Shown: piece by piece, positions 21,287 to 29,273 of the stretch
How positions within the stretch are numbered: the stretch's first letter is position 1
How the letters are laid out: each line of letters opens with the position of its first letter
Assembly: GCA_947581795.1 (NCBI GenBank)
Contig: CANPVS010000006.1
Location: 1 to 64,000 of the forward strand
From: an uncultured Oscillospiraceae bacterium
GTDB taxonomy: Bacteria; Bacillota; Clostridia; Oscillospirales; Oscillospiraceae
Length of the DNA: 64,000 nt
Direction: 5' to 3'
Notes under the pieces: generated by a model
What the model was told of the DNA's origin: nothing
What the model saw: only the letters and a program-made list of their open reading frames with translations
Database searches by the model: none
Program-made: the position numbers and the translations under genes

Positions 21287-21482
21287 CGCCGCTTTTTGGC
21301 TGGAGAGCGAAGCCCGGTCAGGGCGAGCCGCGCGGCATTCCCGCGCGTGAAGTCAAAGCCGCTGTACGACAGGCTTTTGACTTCCTGCCGGCGGGATTCA
21401 CTTCCGCCGAGCAGTTTCAATTCAAGGAGCTCACGAAGCTCCTGGGGGACAAGACCGAAGGCAAGGCCTAACGCCGCTTTTT
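21241..21482. repeat. direct duplication of the nrdR 3' end flanking a 128-bp insert
   Basis: Bases 21241-21297 (last codons of nrdR, stop, CGCCGCTTTTT) recur at 21426-21482 with 3 mismatches in 57. All three fall at silent codon positions. The insert between (21298-21425) holds an imperfect inverted repeat, GAAGTCAAAGCC at 21349-21360 against GGCTTTTGACTTC at 21372-21384. The second copy supplies the last codons and stop of the convergent DUF421 gene. Confidence 0.8.
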
Positions 21483-22148
21483 CGGGGAGAGGAACACCCC
21501 GCCGGCCATGTCCACCGTCATGACATACACGTCTTTGGGGGAGGAGAGCTTGTGCTTGCGCAGCTCTTTTTCAAGCCAGGTCTCGTCCTTGCCCAGGATA
21601 CGCAGATTCTCCGACAGGACCCGCCCCTCGTTGACGACGATGAGGGGGTAGCCCGCGTCCTGGGGCGTGAGGCCCATTTGACCGGCGGTGACGGGCCGGT
21701 CAGCGGGGGAGAGGATCACATTCAGCTGGCCGTCCGTCTCCAGGATGGCGTATTCCACTTCATTCAGATCCAGCGCGCCCTGACTGCGCAGGGCCTCGGC
21801 CAGTTCGTCGGGGGTGAAGCGGTTGCGGCGCATCTGGGTCTGGTCGATACGTCCGTGGACGATGAGGAGGGCCGGCTTGCCGGAGAGAAGCTCACGCATC
21901 TTCACGCTCCGGGCCATGGCCAGGGACAAAATGAGCTCCAGCCCGAACAGCACGAACACCGGCAGAACGCCGTAGTACAGCGGCTTTTCCGGGCTGGTGA
22001 TGGGGGTGGCGGCTACCTCGGAGATGAGCACGGTCACGATGAGCTCCGAGGGCTCCAGCTCCCCCAGCTGCCGCTTGCCCATCACCCGCATAAACAGGAT
22101 GAGCACGGCATATATGACGGCGCAATTGAATACAATGACTTTCAGCAT
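21468..22148 (-). CDS. DUF421/YetF-like membrane protein
   Basis: A 226-residue protein with three N-terminal membrane helices (about 1-90) and a cytoplasmic mixed alpha/beta domain. The block RVMGKRQLGELEPSELIVTVLISEVAATPI is the YetF/YcaP signature. Function is unsettled in the family; Bacillus YetF and YdfR proteins are linked to spores and lipids. The ATG at 22148 is preferred to 22181 by alignment with YetF starts, although neither has a good ribosome site. Its last codons lie in the duplicated nrdR tail. Confidence 0.82.
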   Translation of the reverse strand: MLKVIVFNCAVIYAVLILFMRVMGKRQLGELEPSELIVTVLISEVAATPITSPEKPLYYGVLPVFVLFGLELILSLAMARSVKMRELLSGKPALLIVHGRIDQTQMRRNRFTPDELAEALRSQGALDLNEVEYAILETDGQLNVILSPADRPVTAGQMGLTPQDAGYPLIVVNEGRVLSENLRILGKDETWLEKELRKHKLSSPKDVYVMTVDMAGGVFLSPKKRR

Positions 22149-22213
22149 AGCGGTAGTATGCCGCGGCCGGCCCGTTTCCATGCGTGGCCGGTTTTCAGCG
22201 AGGAGGAAACACC

Positions 22214-23569
22214 ATGGGAAAATATTTTGGGACTGACGGGTTCCGGGGCGAGGCCAATGTAGTGCTGAACCCCGTCCACGCCTTCCGGATCGGGCGGTAT
22301 CTGGGCTGGTATTACGGCCAGGATCACAAGGCGAAGATCGTCATCGGCAAGGATACCCGCCGCAGCAGCTATATGTACGAAAACGCCCTGGCATCAGGGA
22401 TTGTGTCCTCCGGCGCGGACGCCTATCTGCTGCACGTGACCACCACGCCCTGCGTGTCCTACATCACCAGCACCGAGGATTTTGACTGCGGCGTGATGAT
22501 CTCCGCCAGCCACAACCCCTTCTACGACAACGGCATCAAGCTCCTGAACAGCGAGGGGGAGAAGATGGACGACGCTCTCCAGGACGAGATCGAGCGGTAC
22601 ATCGACGGCGAGATACCGGAACTGGCCTATGCCACCCGGGACGAGGTGGGGTGCACGGTGGACTTCTACTCCGGCCGCAACCGCTACATCGGCTACCTGG
22701 CTTCCCTGCCGGACTGCACCTTCGAGAACCGCACCGTGGCGCTGGACTGCGCCAACGGCAGCACCTGGATGATCGCCCGGGCGGTGTTCACCGCGCTGGG
22801 GGCCAGGGTGCTGGTGATCAACGACCGCCCGGACGGGGCGAACATCAACCGGGGCTGCGGCTCCACCCACATCGAGCAGCTGCAGGAGTTCGTGCGGCAG
22901 AACCGGGTGGATTGCGGCTTTGCCTTCGACGGCGACGGCGACCGGTGCCTGGCCGTGGACGAGCGGGGCAGCGTGGTCAACGGGGACGCCATCATGTACA
23001 TCTGCGCCAAGTTCCTGAAGGACCAGGGCCGTCTGCCCGGCAACACCGTGGTCACCACGGTCATGTCCAACCTTGGTCTCTATAAGGCCCTGGACACCGC
23101 GGGCATCGGCTATGCCAAGACCGCCGTGGGCGACCGCTATGTGTACGAGAACATGAAGGCCAACAACCAGCTGATTGGCGGCGAGCAGTCCGGGCACATC
23201 ATCTTCCGCAAGTACGCCCGCTCCGGCGATGGGCTCATCACGGCCATCATGGTGATGCAGGTGATGGCAAAGACCAACCTGCCCCTGTCCACCCTGTCCG
23301 CCCCTGTGAAGATGTATCCCCAGGTGCTGAAAAACGTGGTGGTCACGGACAAGGAGGCCACCCTGGCGGACGCCGATGTGCAGGCGGAGGCGGCCAAGGT
23401 GGAGGCGGAACTTGCCGGCAATGGCCGGGTGCTCCTTCGCAAGAGCGGTACGGAGCCGGTGCTGCGGGTCATGTCCGAGGCGTCCACCCCGGAACTGGCC
23501 GGCCAGAGCGTGGACAGGATCATCGCCGCCATGGAGAAGAAAGGGTATCTGGTGGAGGTTCGCAAATGA
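22214..23569 (+). CDS. glmM: phosphoglucosamine mutase
   Basis: A 451-residue alpha-D-phosphohexomutase that converts glucosamine-6-phosphate to glucosamine-1-phosphate for UDP-GlcNAc. It opens GKYFGTDGFRGEAN as GlmM does. The phosphoserine is Ser99 in ISASHNP, the metal loop is FDGDGDRC, the sugar-binding loop is GGEQSGHI and the phosphate-binding loop is RKSGTEPVLRVM. GAGGAGG precedes the ATG at 22214. The next gene overlaps by 4 nt and encodes the enzyme for the following step. Confidence 0.95.
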   Translation: MGKYFGTDGFRGEANVVLNPVHAFRIGRYLGWYYGQDHKAKIVIGKDTRRSSYMYENALASGIVSSGADAYLLHVTTTPCVSYITSTEDFDCGVMISASHNPFYDNGIKLLNSEGEKMDDALQDEIERYIDGEIPELAYATRDEVGCTVDFYSGRNRYIGYLASLPDCTFENRTVALDCANGSTWMIARAVFTALGARVLVINDRPDGANINRGCGSTHIEQLQEFVRQNRVDCGFAFDGDGDRCLAVDERGSVVNGDAIMYICAKFLKDQGRLPGNTVVTTVMSNLGLYKALDTAGIGYAKTAVGDRYVYENMKANNQLIGGEQSGHIIFRKYARSGDGLITAIMVMQVMAKTNLPLSTLSAPVKMYPQVLKNVVVTDKEATLADADVQAEAAKVEAELAGNGRVLLRKSGTEPVLRVMSEASTPELAGQSVDRIIAAMEKKGYLVEVRK

Positions 23570-24231
23570 TAAAGACCGCCGAGCTCTACGACCTGACTCA
23601 CACCGCGGCGCGGCCGCTGCTGGAGAAGACGGAATATCCCTGGGAGGCCCTGGCGGGCATCGGGGAGTTCATCCTGGAACTGGGTGGGACCCTCTCCCCG
23701 GAGGAGTATGACCACCCGGCGGAGGACGTGTGGGTCGCCAAGGACGCCACCGTGTTCGCCACGGCCTATATCAAGGGGCCCTGCGTCATCGGCCATGGCA
23801 CCGAGGTGCGCCAGTGCGCCTTCATCCGGGGAAACGCCCTGGTGGGGGAGCACTGCGTGGTGGGCAACTCCACGGAGCTGAAAAACGTTATCCTCTTCGA
23901 CAACGTCCAGGTGCCCCATTATAATTATGTGGGGGACTCTATCCTGGGCTATAAGTCCCACATGGGCGCGGGAAGCATCACCTCCAATGTGAAGAGCGAC
24001 AAGCAGTTGGTAGTCATCCACAACGGCAAAGAGCAGATAGAGACTGGCCGGAAGAAGGTGGGGGCCATGATCGGCGACGGCGTGGAGGTGGGCTGCGGCA
24101 GCGTCCTGAACCCCGGCACGGTCGTAGGCCGGGGCAGCAACATCTACCCCCTGTCCTCCGTCCGGGGCGTCGTCCCGGCGGAGAGCATCTTCAAGGCCCA
24201 GAACAACATCGTGCCCAAGAGTTTGATGTGA
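23566..24231 (+). CDS. left-handed beta-helix acetyltransferase (GlmU C-terminal-like)
   Basis: A 221-residue hexapeptide-repeat protein resembling the acetyltransferase half of GlmU, but with no uridyltransferase domain. Visible: I-K-G-P-C-V-I-G-H-G-T-E-V-R coil repeats, NSTELKNVILFDN (GlmU NFVEIKN-like), and YVGDSILGYKSHMGAGSITSN. It overlaps glmM by ATGA. Inference: it acetylates glucosamine-1-phosphate made by GlmM, with uridylylation done by a separate protein. Another acyl acceptor is possible. It is followed by a strong bidirectional terminator. Confidence 0.82.
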   Translation: MIKTAELYDLTHTAARPLLEKTEYPWEALAGIGEFILELGGTLSPEEYDHPAEDVWVAKDATVFATAYIKGPCVIGHGTEVRQCAFIRGNALVGEHCVVGNSTELKNVILFDNVQVPHYNYVGDSILGYKSHMGAGSITSNVKSDKQLVVIHNGKEQIETGRKKVGAMIGDGVEVGCGSVLNPGTVVGRGSNIYPLSSVRGVVPAESIFKAQNNIVPKSLM

Positions 24232-24245
24232 ACAAACAATAACAC

Positions 24246-24279
24246 AAGTCCCCGGCTCTGAGAGGAGCCGGGGACTTTT
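24246..24279. terminator. bidirectional terminator
   Basis: A 13-bp stem AAGTCCCCGGCTC / GAGCCGGGGACTT, loop TGAGAG, with T residues following and A residues preceding, between convergent genes. Confidence 0.85.
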
Positions 24280-24291
24280 CATGGGCGGCGG

Positions 24292-25101
24292 TCACTTTCC
24301 GCCGCTCTTGAGATCGACGGCGGGGGTGGGGACGCCGTTCAGGTTCTGGATGGCGGCCCGGTAATCCTCCGCGGCCTCGAGGCTGTCGGGCGGGAAGAAC
24401 TCCTCAACCGGGAATTTTATCCGGCTGAAGAGGGTGCAGGGATCGTCCTCCGAGCCGGAGACACAGTCCTTGTCGGGCAGGCAGTAGTCGTACACGGGCA
24501 CGACCAGCTGGCTGTCCCGCTCCAGCCGGACGATGGAGAACTGGCCCAGGGTGGTCATGAGCATCCGGGCCCCGTCGGTGAGCACCAGGCTCTCCCCGAA
24601 GTGGGCCAAAATGGCCGCGGGGATAGCCGATACGTCGGCCATCATGCCGGTGGGGCAGGCGTCCACAAGCTTCATGTTCAGGGCGATGGGGTCCACGCAC
24701 TCCACCACCGCGATGGGCTGGGAGTAGCTGTCGGCAAATGTCCCGTCGGAGCTGAACACTTTGGCGGAACCCTCGGAGCCGAAGAGCATGACCCGCTTGT
24801 TGAATACGCAAAGACCGTTCACCGGGTTCTCCCCCGGGAAGGTCACGCCGGTGACCTCGTAAAAGTAGGTCACGTCCACGGTATAATAGCCGCGGTTAAA
24901 GCTGATCTCATCCACGTCCACGTCCGCATAGAGGAGCGTGGCCCCCGTGGGCCGTACACTGAAAGCGCTCTCTATGTACGGCTGAGAGCTGGCAGTGGGG
25001 TAGACGCGCAGATCCTCCACGCAGTCCTTATCGCGGCAGCTATCGTATATTTTCCTTGTATGGATGCACACGGCTTCCGTGCGATCCTGGCTGTCCGCCA
25101 T
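24292..25101 (-). CDS. conserved Clostridia protein of unknown function
   Basis: A 269-residue soluble protein without signal or membrane segments. Cys-containing motifs occur at the N terminus (YDSCRDKDCVEDLRVYP), in the middle and near the C terminus (YDYCLPDKDCVSG, DDPCTLF). The DSCRDKDC-EDLRV pattern is familiar from spore-former genomes, but I cannot name a function. The ATG at 25101 follows GGAGG by 8 nt; the upstream ATG at 25119 lacks a site. It is monocistronic and convergent with the glmM pair. Confidence 0.7.
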   Translation of the reverse strand: MADSQDRTEAVCIHTRKIYDSCRDKDCVEDLRVYPTASSQPYIESAFSVRPTGATLLYADVDVDEISFNRGYYTVDVTYFYEVTGVTFPGENPVNGLCVFNKRVMLFGSEGSAKVFSSDGTFADSYSQPIAVVECVDPIALNMKLVDACPTGMMADVSAIPAAILAHFGESLVLTDGARMLMTTLGQFSIVRLERDSQLVVPVYDYCLPDKDCVSGSEDDPCTLFSRIKFPVEEFFPPDSLEAAEDYRAAIQNLNGVPTPAVDLKSGGK

Positions 25102-25178
25102 GCTGATACCTCCTATCATGTCTGCCGGGCGTTCCCGGCTGTTTCAGTACAGTCTATGCCGGCGGAACAGGAATGTTC

Positions 25179-25208
25179 TTGTATGGGAGGGGGGAATTGT
25201 GCTATGAT
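25179..25208 (+). promoter_or_regulatory. promoter of the DUF4364 gene
   Basis: TTGTAT at 25179-25184, 18-nt spacer, TATGAT at 25203-25208; ribosome site AAAGGTGGGG follows. Confidence 0.6.
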
Positions 25209-25237
25209 GGGAAAAGAATAGAAAGGTGGGGTCAGTC

Positions 25238-25765
25238 ATGGATAACAACCTGGGATTCATCCGGGATAAGCTGGATATCAAGATCCTGATCCTGTTCATA
25301 CTGGAAAAGCTGCCCAAGCCCGTGGAGGAGATCACTCTGTCCGACCTGGCCCTCTTCGACGGGGGCTTCACCTGGTTCGACTACACCGACTGCCTGGGGG
25401 AGCTCATCCGCACCGGGCACGTCACGGAGAAGGACGGCAAGTACGCCATCACCGACAAGGGCCGCCGGAACGTGGACGCGGTGTCCTCCAGCCTGCCTTA
25501 CACCGTCCGGGCCAAGGCCGAGCGCCTGGCCGCGCCGGTGGCGGCCGCCATGCGCCGGGCCAGCATGATAGAGACCGCGTCGGAGAAAGGATCCAAGGGC
25601 GGCCGGACCGTGAGCCTGCGGCTTTCCGACGGCGTGGGAGAGATCATGAGCCTGCGCCTGGCCGTGCCGGACGAGGAGACCGCCAGGGCCGTGGAGGACC
25701 GGTTCCGGGCCGGGGCGGAGGATATCTGCAGCCAGATCATCGGGATATTGACGGAGAAGAAATAA
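25238..25765 (+). CDS. DUF4364 family protein (winged-helix-like)
   Basis: A 175-residue protein of a family largely confined to Clostridia. The N-terminal 85 residues look like a winged helix (KLDIKILILFILEKL..., then LGELIRTGHVTEKDGKYAITDKGRRNV). The C-terminal half is an alpha/beta region. A DNA-binding regulatory role is inferred from the fold only. The next gene starts 14 nt later behind AAGGAGG and may be co-transcribed. Confidence 0.82.
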   Translation: MDNNLGFIRDKLDIKILILFILEKLPKPVEEITLSDLALFDGGFTWFDYTDCLGELIRTGHVTEKDGKYAITDKGRRNVDAVSSSLPYTVRAKAERLAAPVAAAMRRASMIETASEKGSKGGRTVSLRLSDGVGEIMSLRLAVPDEETARAVEDRFRAGAEDICSQIIGILTEKK

Positions 25766-25779
25766 AGGAGGTCAGGCAC

Positions 25780-26745
25780 ATGCTGGACGTAGTGGCTCTG
25801 GGCGAACTGCTCATCGATTTTACATACCAGTCGGCGGATGAGGACGGCTATCCCACCATGGCCGCCCATCCCGGCGGCGCGCCGGCCAACTTCCTGGCGG
25901 CGCTGGCCAAGCTGGGGGCCCGGACGGCCCTGCTGGGCAAGGTGGGCGCCGACGCCTTCGGCCGGCTCCTCACCGGCACCCTGGAAAAGGCCGGCATCGG
26001 CACCATGGGCATCATCTCATCCCCGGAGGCGTTTACCACCCTGGCCTTCGTGACCCTGGACGAAAGCGGCGACCGGGAATTCTCCTTCGCCCGCAAGCCG
26101 GGGGCGGACACCTGCCTGCGGTTCGAGGAGCTGGACCTGGGGCTTATAGACCAGGCGAAGGTGTTCCACTTCGGCACCCTGTCCCTGACGGACGAGCCGG
26201 CCAGGACATGCACCTATAAGGCCGTGGCCTTTGCCAGGGAGCGGGGAAAGCTCGTCTCCTTCGACCCCAACCTGCGCCCGCCCCTGTGGCGCGGCGAGGC
26301 CGAGGCGAAGGAGCAGATGCTCTGGGGCCTGGGCCAGGCGGACATCGTGAAGATCAGCGACGAGGAGGTAAAGTTCCTCTTCGGCCTGGCCCCGGAAGCG
26401 GGGGCGGAGCACATCCTGACCGAATTCGGCCCCAAATTGGTGTTCGTCACATGCGGGGCGGAGGGGTGCGTCTACCGGTCCGCAAAGGCCGCGGGCAGGG
26501 TCCCGTCCCTGGGGAGCATCCTGGTGAAGGACACCACCGGCGCGGGGGATATCTTCGGGGGCAGCGCTCTGTGGAAGATCCTGCAGACGGGCAAGGATAT
26601 CGACGCCCTCACCAAAGGGGAGATCGCCCAGGCGGCCCGGTTCGGTTGTGTGACGGCGGGACTTTCCACCACCCGCAGCGGCGGCATCCAGAGCGTGCCC
26701 GCCTATGGGGAGATCATGGCCCGGATCGCGGCGGATGACAGATGA
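25780..26745 (+). CDS. PfkB-family carbohydrate kinase (fructokinase-like)
   Basis: A 321-residue ribokinase-fold sugar kinase. PfkB signature 1 is GGAPANFLAALAKLGARTALLGKVG. Signature 2 is DTTGAGDIFGG, with the catalytic Asp and anion hole. The N-terminal VVALGELLIDF and residues around FSFARKPGAD resemble bacterial fructokinases. AAAGGAGG precedes the ATG. Likely product: sugar 6-phosphate from fructose, with ATP; other keto sugars are possible. Confidence 0.88.
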   Translation: MLDVVALGELLIDFTYQSADEDGYPTMAAHPGGAPANFLAALAKLGARTALLGKVGADAFGRLLTGTLEKAGIGTMGIISSPEAFTTLAFVTLDESGDREFSFARKPGADTCLRFEELDLGLIDQAKVFHFGTLSLTDEPARTCTYKAVAFARERGKLVSFDPNLRPPLWRGEAEAKEQMLWGLGQADIVKISDEEVKFLFGLAPEAGAEHILTEFGPKLVFVTCGAEGCVYRSAKAAGRVPSLGSILVKDTTGAGDIFGGSALWKILQTGKDIDALTKGEIAQAARFGCVTAGLSTTRSGGIQSVPAYGEIMARIAADDR

Positions 26746-26757
26746 GATGATAACGTC

Positions 26758-26786
26758 TTGCAATCTTGGAAATAACGTTGTAAAAT
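26758..26786 (+). promoter_or_regulatory. promoter of the YegP-like gene
   Basis: TTGCAA at 26758-26763, 17-nt spacer, TAAAAT at 26781-26786. Confidence 0.7.
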
Positions 26787-26849
26787 AGTACCCAGTAAAC
26801 AGCAGCATCAAGCGATCCCCAATTAATAAAAAGAAAGAAGGATCATTCG

Positions 26850-27227
26850 ATGGCAGCAAAGTTTGAGATCAAGGCATCCAAAAACGGACAGTTCGTGTTC
26901 AACCTGTACGCCACCAACGGACAGGTCATCGCCGCCGGCGGCGAGACTTACACCAGCGTGGACGCCGCCAAGACCGGCGTGGAGAGCGTTCGCAAGAACT
27001 GCGCTGTACATGTGGAGGACCAGACCAAGACGGGCTTCGAGACCCTGGCTCATCCCAAGTATGAGCTCTACAAGGACAAGGCCGGCGAATTCCGCTTCCG
27101 CCTGAAGGCCTCCAACGGCGAGATCATCGCCGTCAGCGAGGGCTATAAGGCCAAGACCAGCGCCAAGAACGGCATCGCCTCCATCGGCCGCAACGCCCCC
27201 GAGGCTCCCGTCGTCGTGGCGGAGTGA
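26850..27227 (+). CDS. YegP-like protein with two DUF1508 repeats
   Basis: A 125-residue small protein built from two copies of DUF1508: residues 4-50 (KFEIKASKNGQFVFNLYATNGQVIAAGGETY) and 66-113 (KYELYKDKAGEFRFRLKASNGEIIAVSEGY). The family is widespread and functionally uncharacterised. It has its own promoter and a 16-bp-stem terminator. Strong codon bias suggests high expression. Confidence 0.9.
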   Translation: MAAKFEIKASKNGQFVFNLYATNGQVIAAGGETYTSVDAAKTGVESVRKNCAVHVEDQTKTGFETLAHPKYELYKDKAGEFRFRLKASNGEIIAVSEGYKAKTSAKNGIASIGRNAPEAPVVVAE

Positions 27228-27244
27228 GAAGTCTTCCCTGCATA

Positions 27245-27283
27245 AAATGAGACCCCGGATTGCCATCCGGGGTCTCATTTTTT
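27245..27283. terminator. strong terminator, 16-bp stem
   Basis: Arms 27245-27260 and 27265-27280 (AAATGAGACCCCGGAT and complement), loop TGCC, then T residues. Usable on both strands between convergent genes. Confidence 0.88.
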
Positions 27284-27881
27284 ACTGTTTTTCCTCTATG
27301 TCCGCCCGGCGGAGCACCTTGCCCACCGTGGCCAGGAGGATGCGCCCGTCCAGGCCGGGGGAGAAGGTCTCGGCGTATCGCCGGTCATAGGCCGCTTTGC
27401 GCCCGTCGTCCAGCTTGTCCCGGCCGTTGATCTGGGCCAGGCCCGTGAGCCCGGGGCGGAGCCGGTACACCCCCGCCGCCCGGCGCAGGGCGTGGACGTT
27501 TTCCTCCGCGGGGATGAGGGGCCGGGGCCCCACCAGGGCCATGGACCCGGTGAGGACCTGAATGAGCTGGGGCAGCTCGTCCAGGCTGGTGACCCGGAGG
27601 AACCGGCCCAGGGCCGTGACATGAGAGCCCCCGGCGTCCATGCTCCGGAACTTCCAGAGGGTGAAGGGCCGCTCGTCCCGCCCCACCCGTGTCTGGCGGA
27701 ACAGCACCGGCTGGCCGGGAGCGGAGAGCTTCACCGCCAGGGCGATGAGGGCCATGGGGAGGGCCAGCACGAAAAGCGCCAGGGCGGCCAATACCCCGTC
27801 GCATGCGCGCTTCCAGGGCAGATACCGGCGCTGGGCGGCGGTGAAGGGGCGGTATTCATTTGTGCCGCTTCCTTCGCTCAT
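27282..27881 (-). CDS. small (PglC-type) phosphoglycosyl transferase
   Basis: A 199-residue monotopic phosphoglycosyl transferase that places the first sugar phosphate on undecaprenyl phosphate. Signatures: KRACDGVLAALALFVLALP re-entrant helix, FRQTRVGRDERPFTLWKFRSM, TSLDELPQL (catalytic D-E), GSMALVGPRPL and RPGLTGLAQINGRD. The start ATG at 27881 fits GGGAGG (7-nt gap); the ATG at 27887 is too close. It has a consensus promoter and stands alone, away from the polysaccharide locus at 52-64 kb. Confidence 0.9.
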   Translation of the reverse strand: MSEGSGTNEYRPFTAAQRRYLPWKRACDGVLAALALFVLALPMALIALAVKLSAPGQPVLFRQTRVGRDERPFTLWKFRSMDAGGSHVTALGRFLRVTSLDELPQLIQVLTGSMALVGPRPLIPAEENVHALRRAAGVYRLRPGLTGLAQINGRDKLDDGRKAAYDRRYAETFSPGLDGRILLATVGKVLRRADIEEKQ

Positions 27882-27911
27882 GTCCATGCCTCCCGGATGA
27901 AAACTAAAGGA

Positions 27912-27940
27912 ATTATAGCCCGGTCCGCCGGACCTGTCAA
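27912..27940 (-). promoter_or_regulatory. consensus promoter of the small phosphoglycosyl transferase gene
   Basis: Minus strand TTGACA (27940-27935), 17-nt spacer, TATAAT (27917-27912): full consensus in both boxes. Confidence 0.85.
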
Positions 27941-27954
27941 ATGGGACGTGCGTC

Positions 27955-27983
27955 TTGACAGCGGCGGGCGCGGGGGATAAACT
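27955..27983 (+). promoter_or_regulatory. promoter of the YfcE gene
   Basis: TTGACA at 27955-27960, 17-nt spacer, TAAACT at 27978-27983. Divergent from the preceding promoter, with 14 bp between the -35 boxes. Confidence 0.7.
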
Positions 27984-28018
27984 GGGGGCGATACTATTAT
28001 GGATAGGAGCGGACGGAT

Positions 28019-28552
28019 ATGAAGTGGCTCATCGCGTCGGACATACATGGAAACGCTGCCTGCTGCAAAAAGCTCATGGAGGCCTTCGACCGGGAGGGAG
28101 CGGACAGGCTCCTTCTGCTGGGGGACATTCTCTACCACGGCCTGGGCGACGGCGACAAGCGGGCGGTGGCGGACATGCTCAATGAGATATCTGACCAGAT
28201 CACCTGCGTCCAGGGCAACTGTGACAGCGACGGGGACATGGCCATGCTGGACTTTCCCATGTCGGACGACTACGTGACGCTCTTCGTGGGAGATAAAAAG
28301 GTATTCGCCACCCACGGACACATTTATAATAATACCTACCTGCCCCCGGCCATGGACGAGGGGGATATCCTCCTCACGGGCCACACCCATGTGCCCGCCA
28401 CCGAGCCCCATCCCCACTACATGTATTTCAATCCCGGCTCCGTGTCCCGGCCCCAGTGGGGCAGCGAGAGGGGCTATATGACCCTGGAGGACGGGACCTT
28501 CCTGTGGAAGACCTTGGACGGCGAGGAGTACCGCCGGTATACCCTGGAATAA
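28019..28552 (+). CDS. yfcE: YfcE-like metallophosphodiesterase
   Basis: A 177-residue calcineurin-like phosphoesterase of the YfcE/MJ0936 group. Metal-binding motifs in order: SDIHGN, GDILYHG, GNCDS, THGH and GHTHVP. YfcE hydrolyses phosphodiesters in vitro; its cellular substrate is unknown. AGGAG precedes the ATG. It is monocistronic and ended by the hairpin at 28577-28615. Confidence 0.93.
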   Translation: MKWLIASDIHGNAACCKKLMEAFDREGADRLLLLGDILYHGLGDGDKRAVADMLNEISDQITCVQGNCDSDGDMAMLDFPMSDDYVTLFVGDKKVFATHGHIYNNTYLPPAMDEGDILLTGHTHVPATEPHPHYMYFNPGSVSRPQWGSERGYMTLEDGTFLWKTLDGEEYRRYTLE

Positions 28553-28576
28553 ACTGAATAAAATACCAATTTATAG

Positions 28577-28615
28577 GGTCCGGTTCTCACGGAAATGTGG
28601 GGGCCGGACCTTTTT
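28577..28615 (+). terminator. intrinsic terminator after yfcE
   Basis: GGTCCGG and CCGGACC arms extended inward by G-T/CAC-GTG pairs, then five T (28611-28615). It separates yfcE from the division cluster. The rest of the 304-nt gap holds the mraZ promoter and MraZ-type repeats; no gene is seen there. Confidence 0.8.
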
Positions 28616-28757
28616 GCGCCCACTTTGCGCGGCGTGTCAAAAAGCGTATGAGGGTGTGTTTTTTCGTCAAAACTAGATGTTGTGGGGCGAAAAAAGAGTG
28701 GAGCACAATTGGAAAAAAATTACAGCGAAAAAGCGTCAGAAAATTCATTTTTACCCC

Positions 28758-28786
28758 TTGCATTTTGCATAGTTACACCCTATAAT
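28758..28786 (+). promoter_or_regulatory. mraZ (division cluster) promoter
   Basis: TTGCAT at 28758-28763, 17-nt spacer, TATAAT at 28781-28786. This is the likely main promoter for mraZ-rsmH-ftsL and downstream genes. Confidence 0.8.
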
Positions 28787-28796
28787 AGGGAGCGTG

Positions 28797-28826
28797 GTGG
28801 GGCGAAGTGGGGGAAAGTGTTTCATT
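28797..28826 (+). promoter_or_regulatory. putative MraZ operator: three 10-bp-spaced repeats
   Basis: GTGGGGCGAA (28797), GTGGGGGAAA (28807) and GTGTTTCATT (28817) recur at exactly 10 bp just downstream of the predicted start. This matches the known architecture of MraZ boxes (TGGG-type or GTG-type repeats one helical turn apart). The first decamer also occurs at 28682-28691. Confidence 0.65.
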
Positions 28827-28856
28827 CTCCCACAAAAACGACAGGAGGTGAGCCGG

Positions 28857-29273
28857 ATGACAGGAGAATATCAGCATTCTCTCGACGCCAAGGGCCGTCT
28901 TTTCATCCCGGCGCGCCTTCGCGAGGAATTGGGCCCCGAATTTTACGTGACCTTGTCCATGGACCACTGCCTGTGCGCCTACAGCGCGGAGCAGTGGAAG
29001 ATCTTCTCGGACAAGGTCAACGCCATGCCTTACGTGAAGCAGCGGGCCATGCGCCCGCTTTACGCCTTTGCCAGCCGCTGCGAGCTGGACGCCCAGGGCC
29101 GCGTGCTCCTGCCCCAGAACCTGCGGGAGCGGGCGGGACTGACCAAGAACGTGACCGTCCTGGGCTCCAACAACCACGCGGAGTTCTGGGACAGCGACGA
29201 GTGGGCCGGTATGCGTGACGCCGAGGCGTCGCCTGAGAACATCGCCGCCGTGATGCAGGAGTTCGACTTCTGA
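28857..29273 (+). CDS. mraZ: transcriptional regulator MraZ
   Basis: A 138-residue AbrB-like double-domain regulator that represses its own division operon. Two MraZ/SpoVT units are seen: residues 1-50 (EYQHSLDAKGRLFIPARLREELG) and 70-120 (FASRCELDAQGRVLLPQNLRERAG). AGGAGG precedes the ATG at 28857. The stop overlaps the rsmH start by one base. The repeats at 28797-28826 are the likely binding site. Confidence 0.95.
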   Translation: MTGEYQHSLDAKGRLFIPARLREELGPEFYVTLSMDHCLCAYSAEQWKIFSDKVNAMPYVKQRAMRPLYAFASRCELDAQGRVLLPQNLRERAGLTKNVTVLGSNNHAEFWDSDEWAGMRDAEASPENIAAVMQEFDF

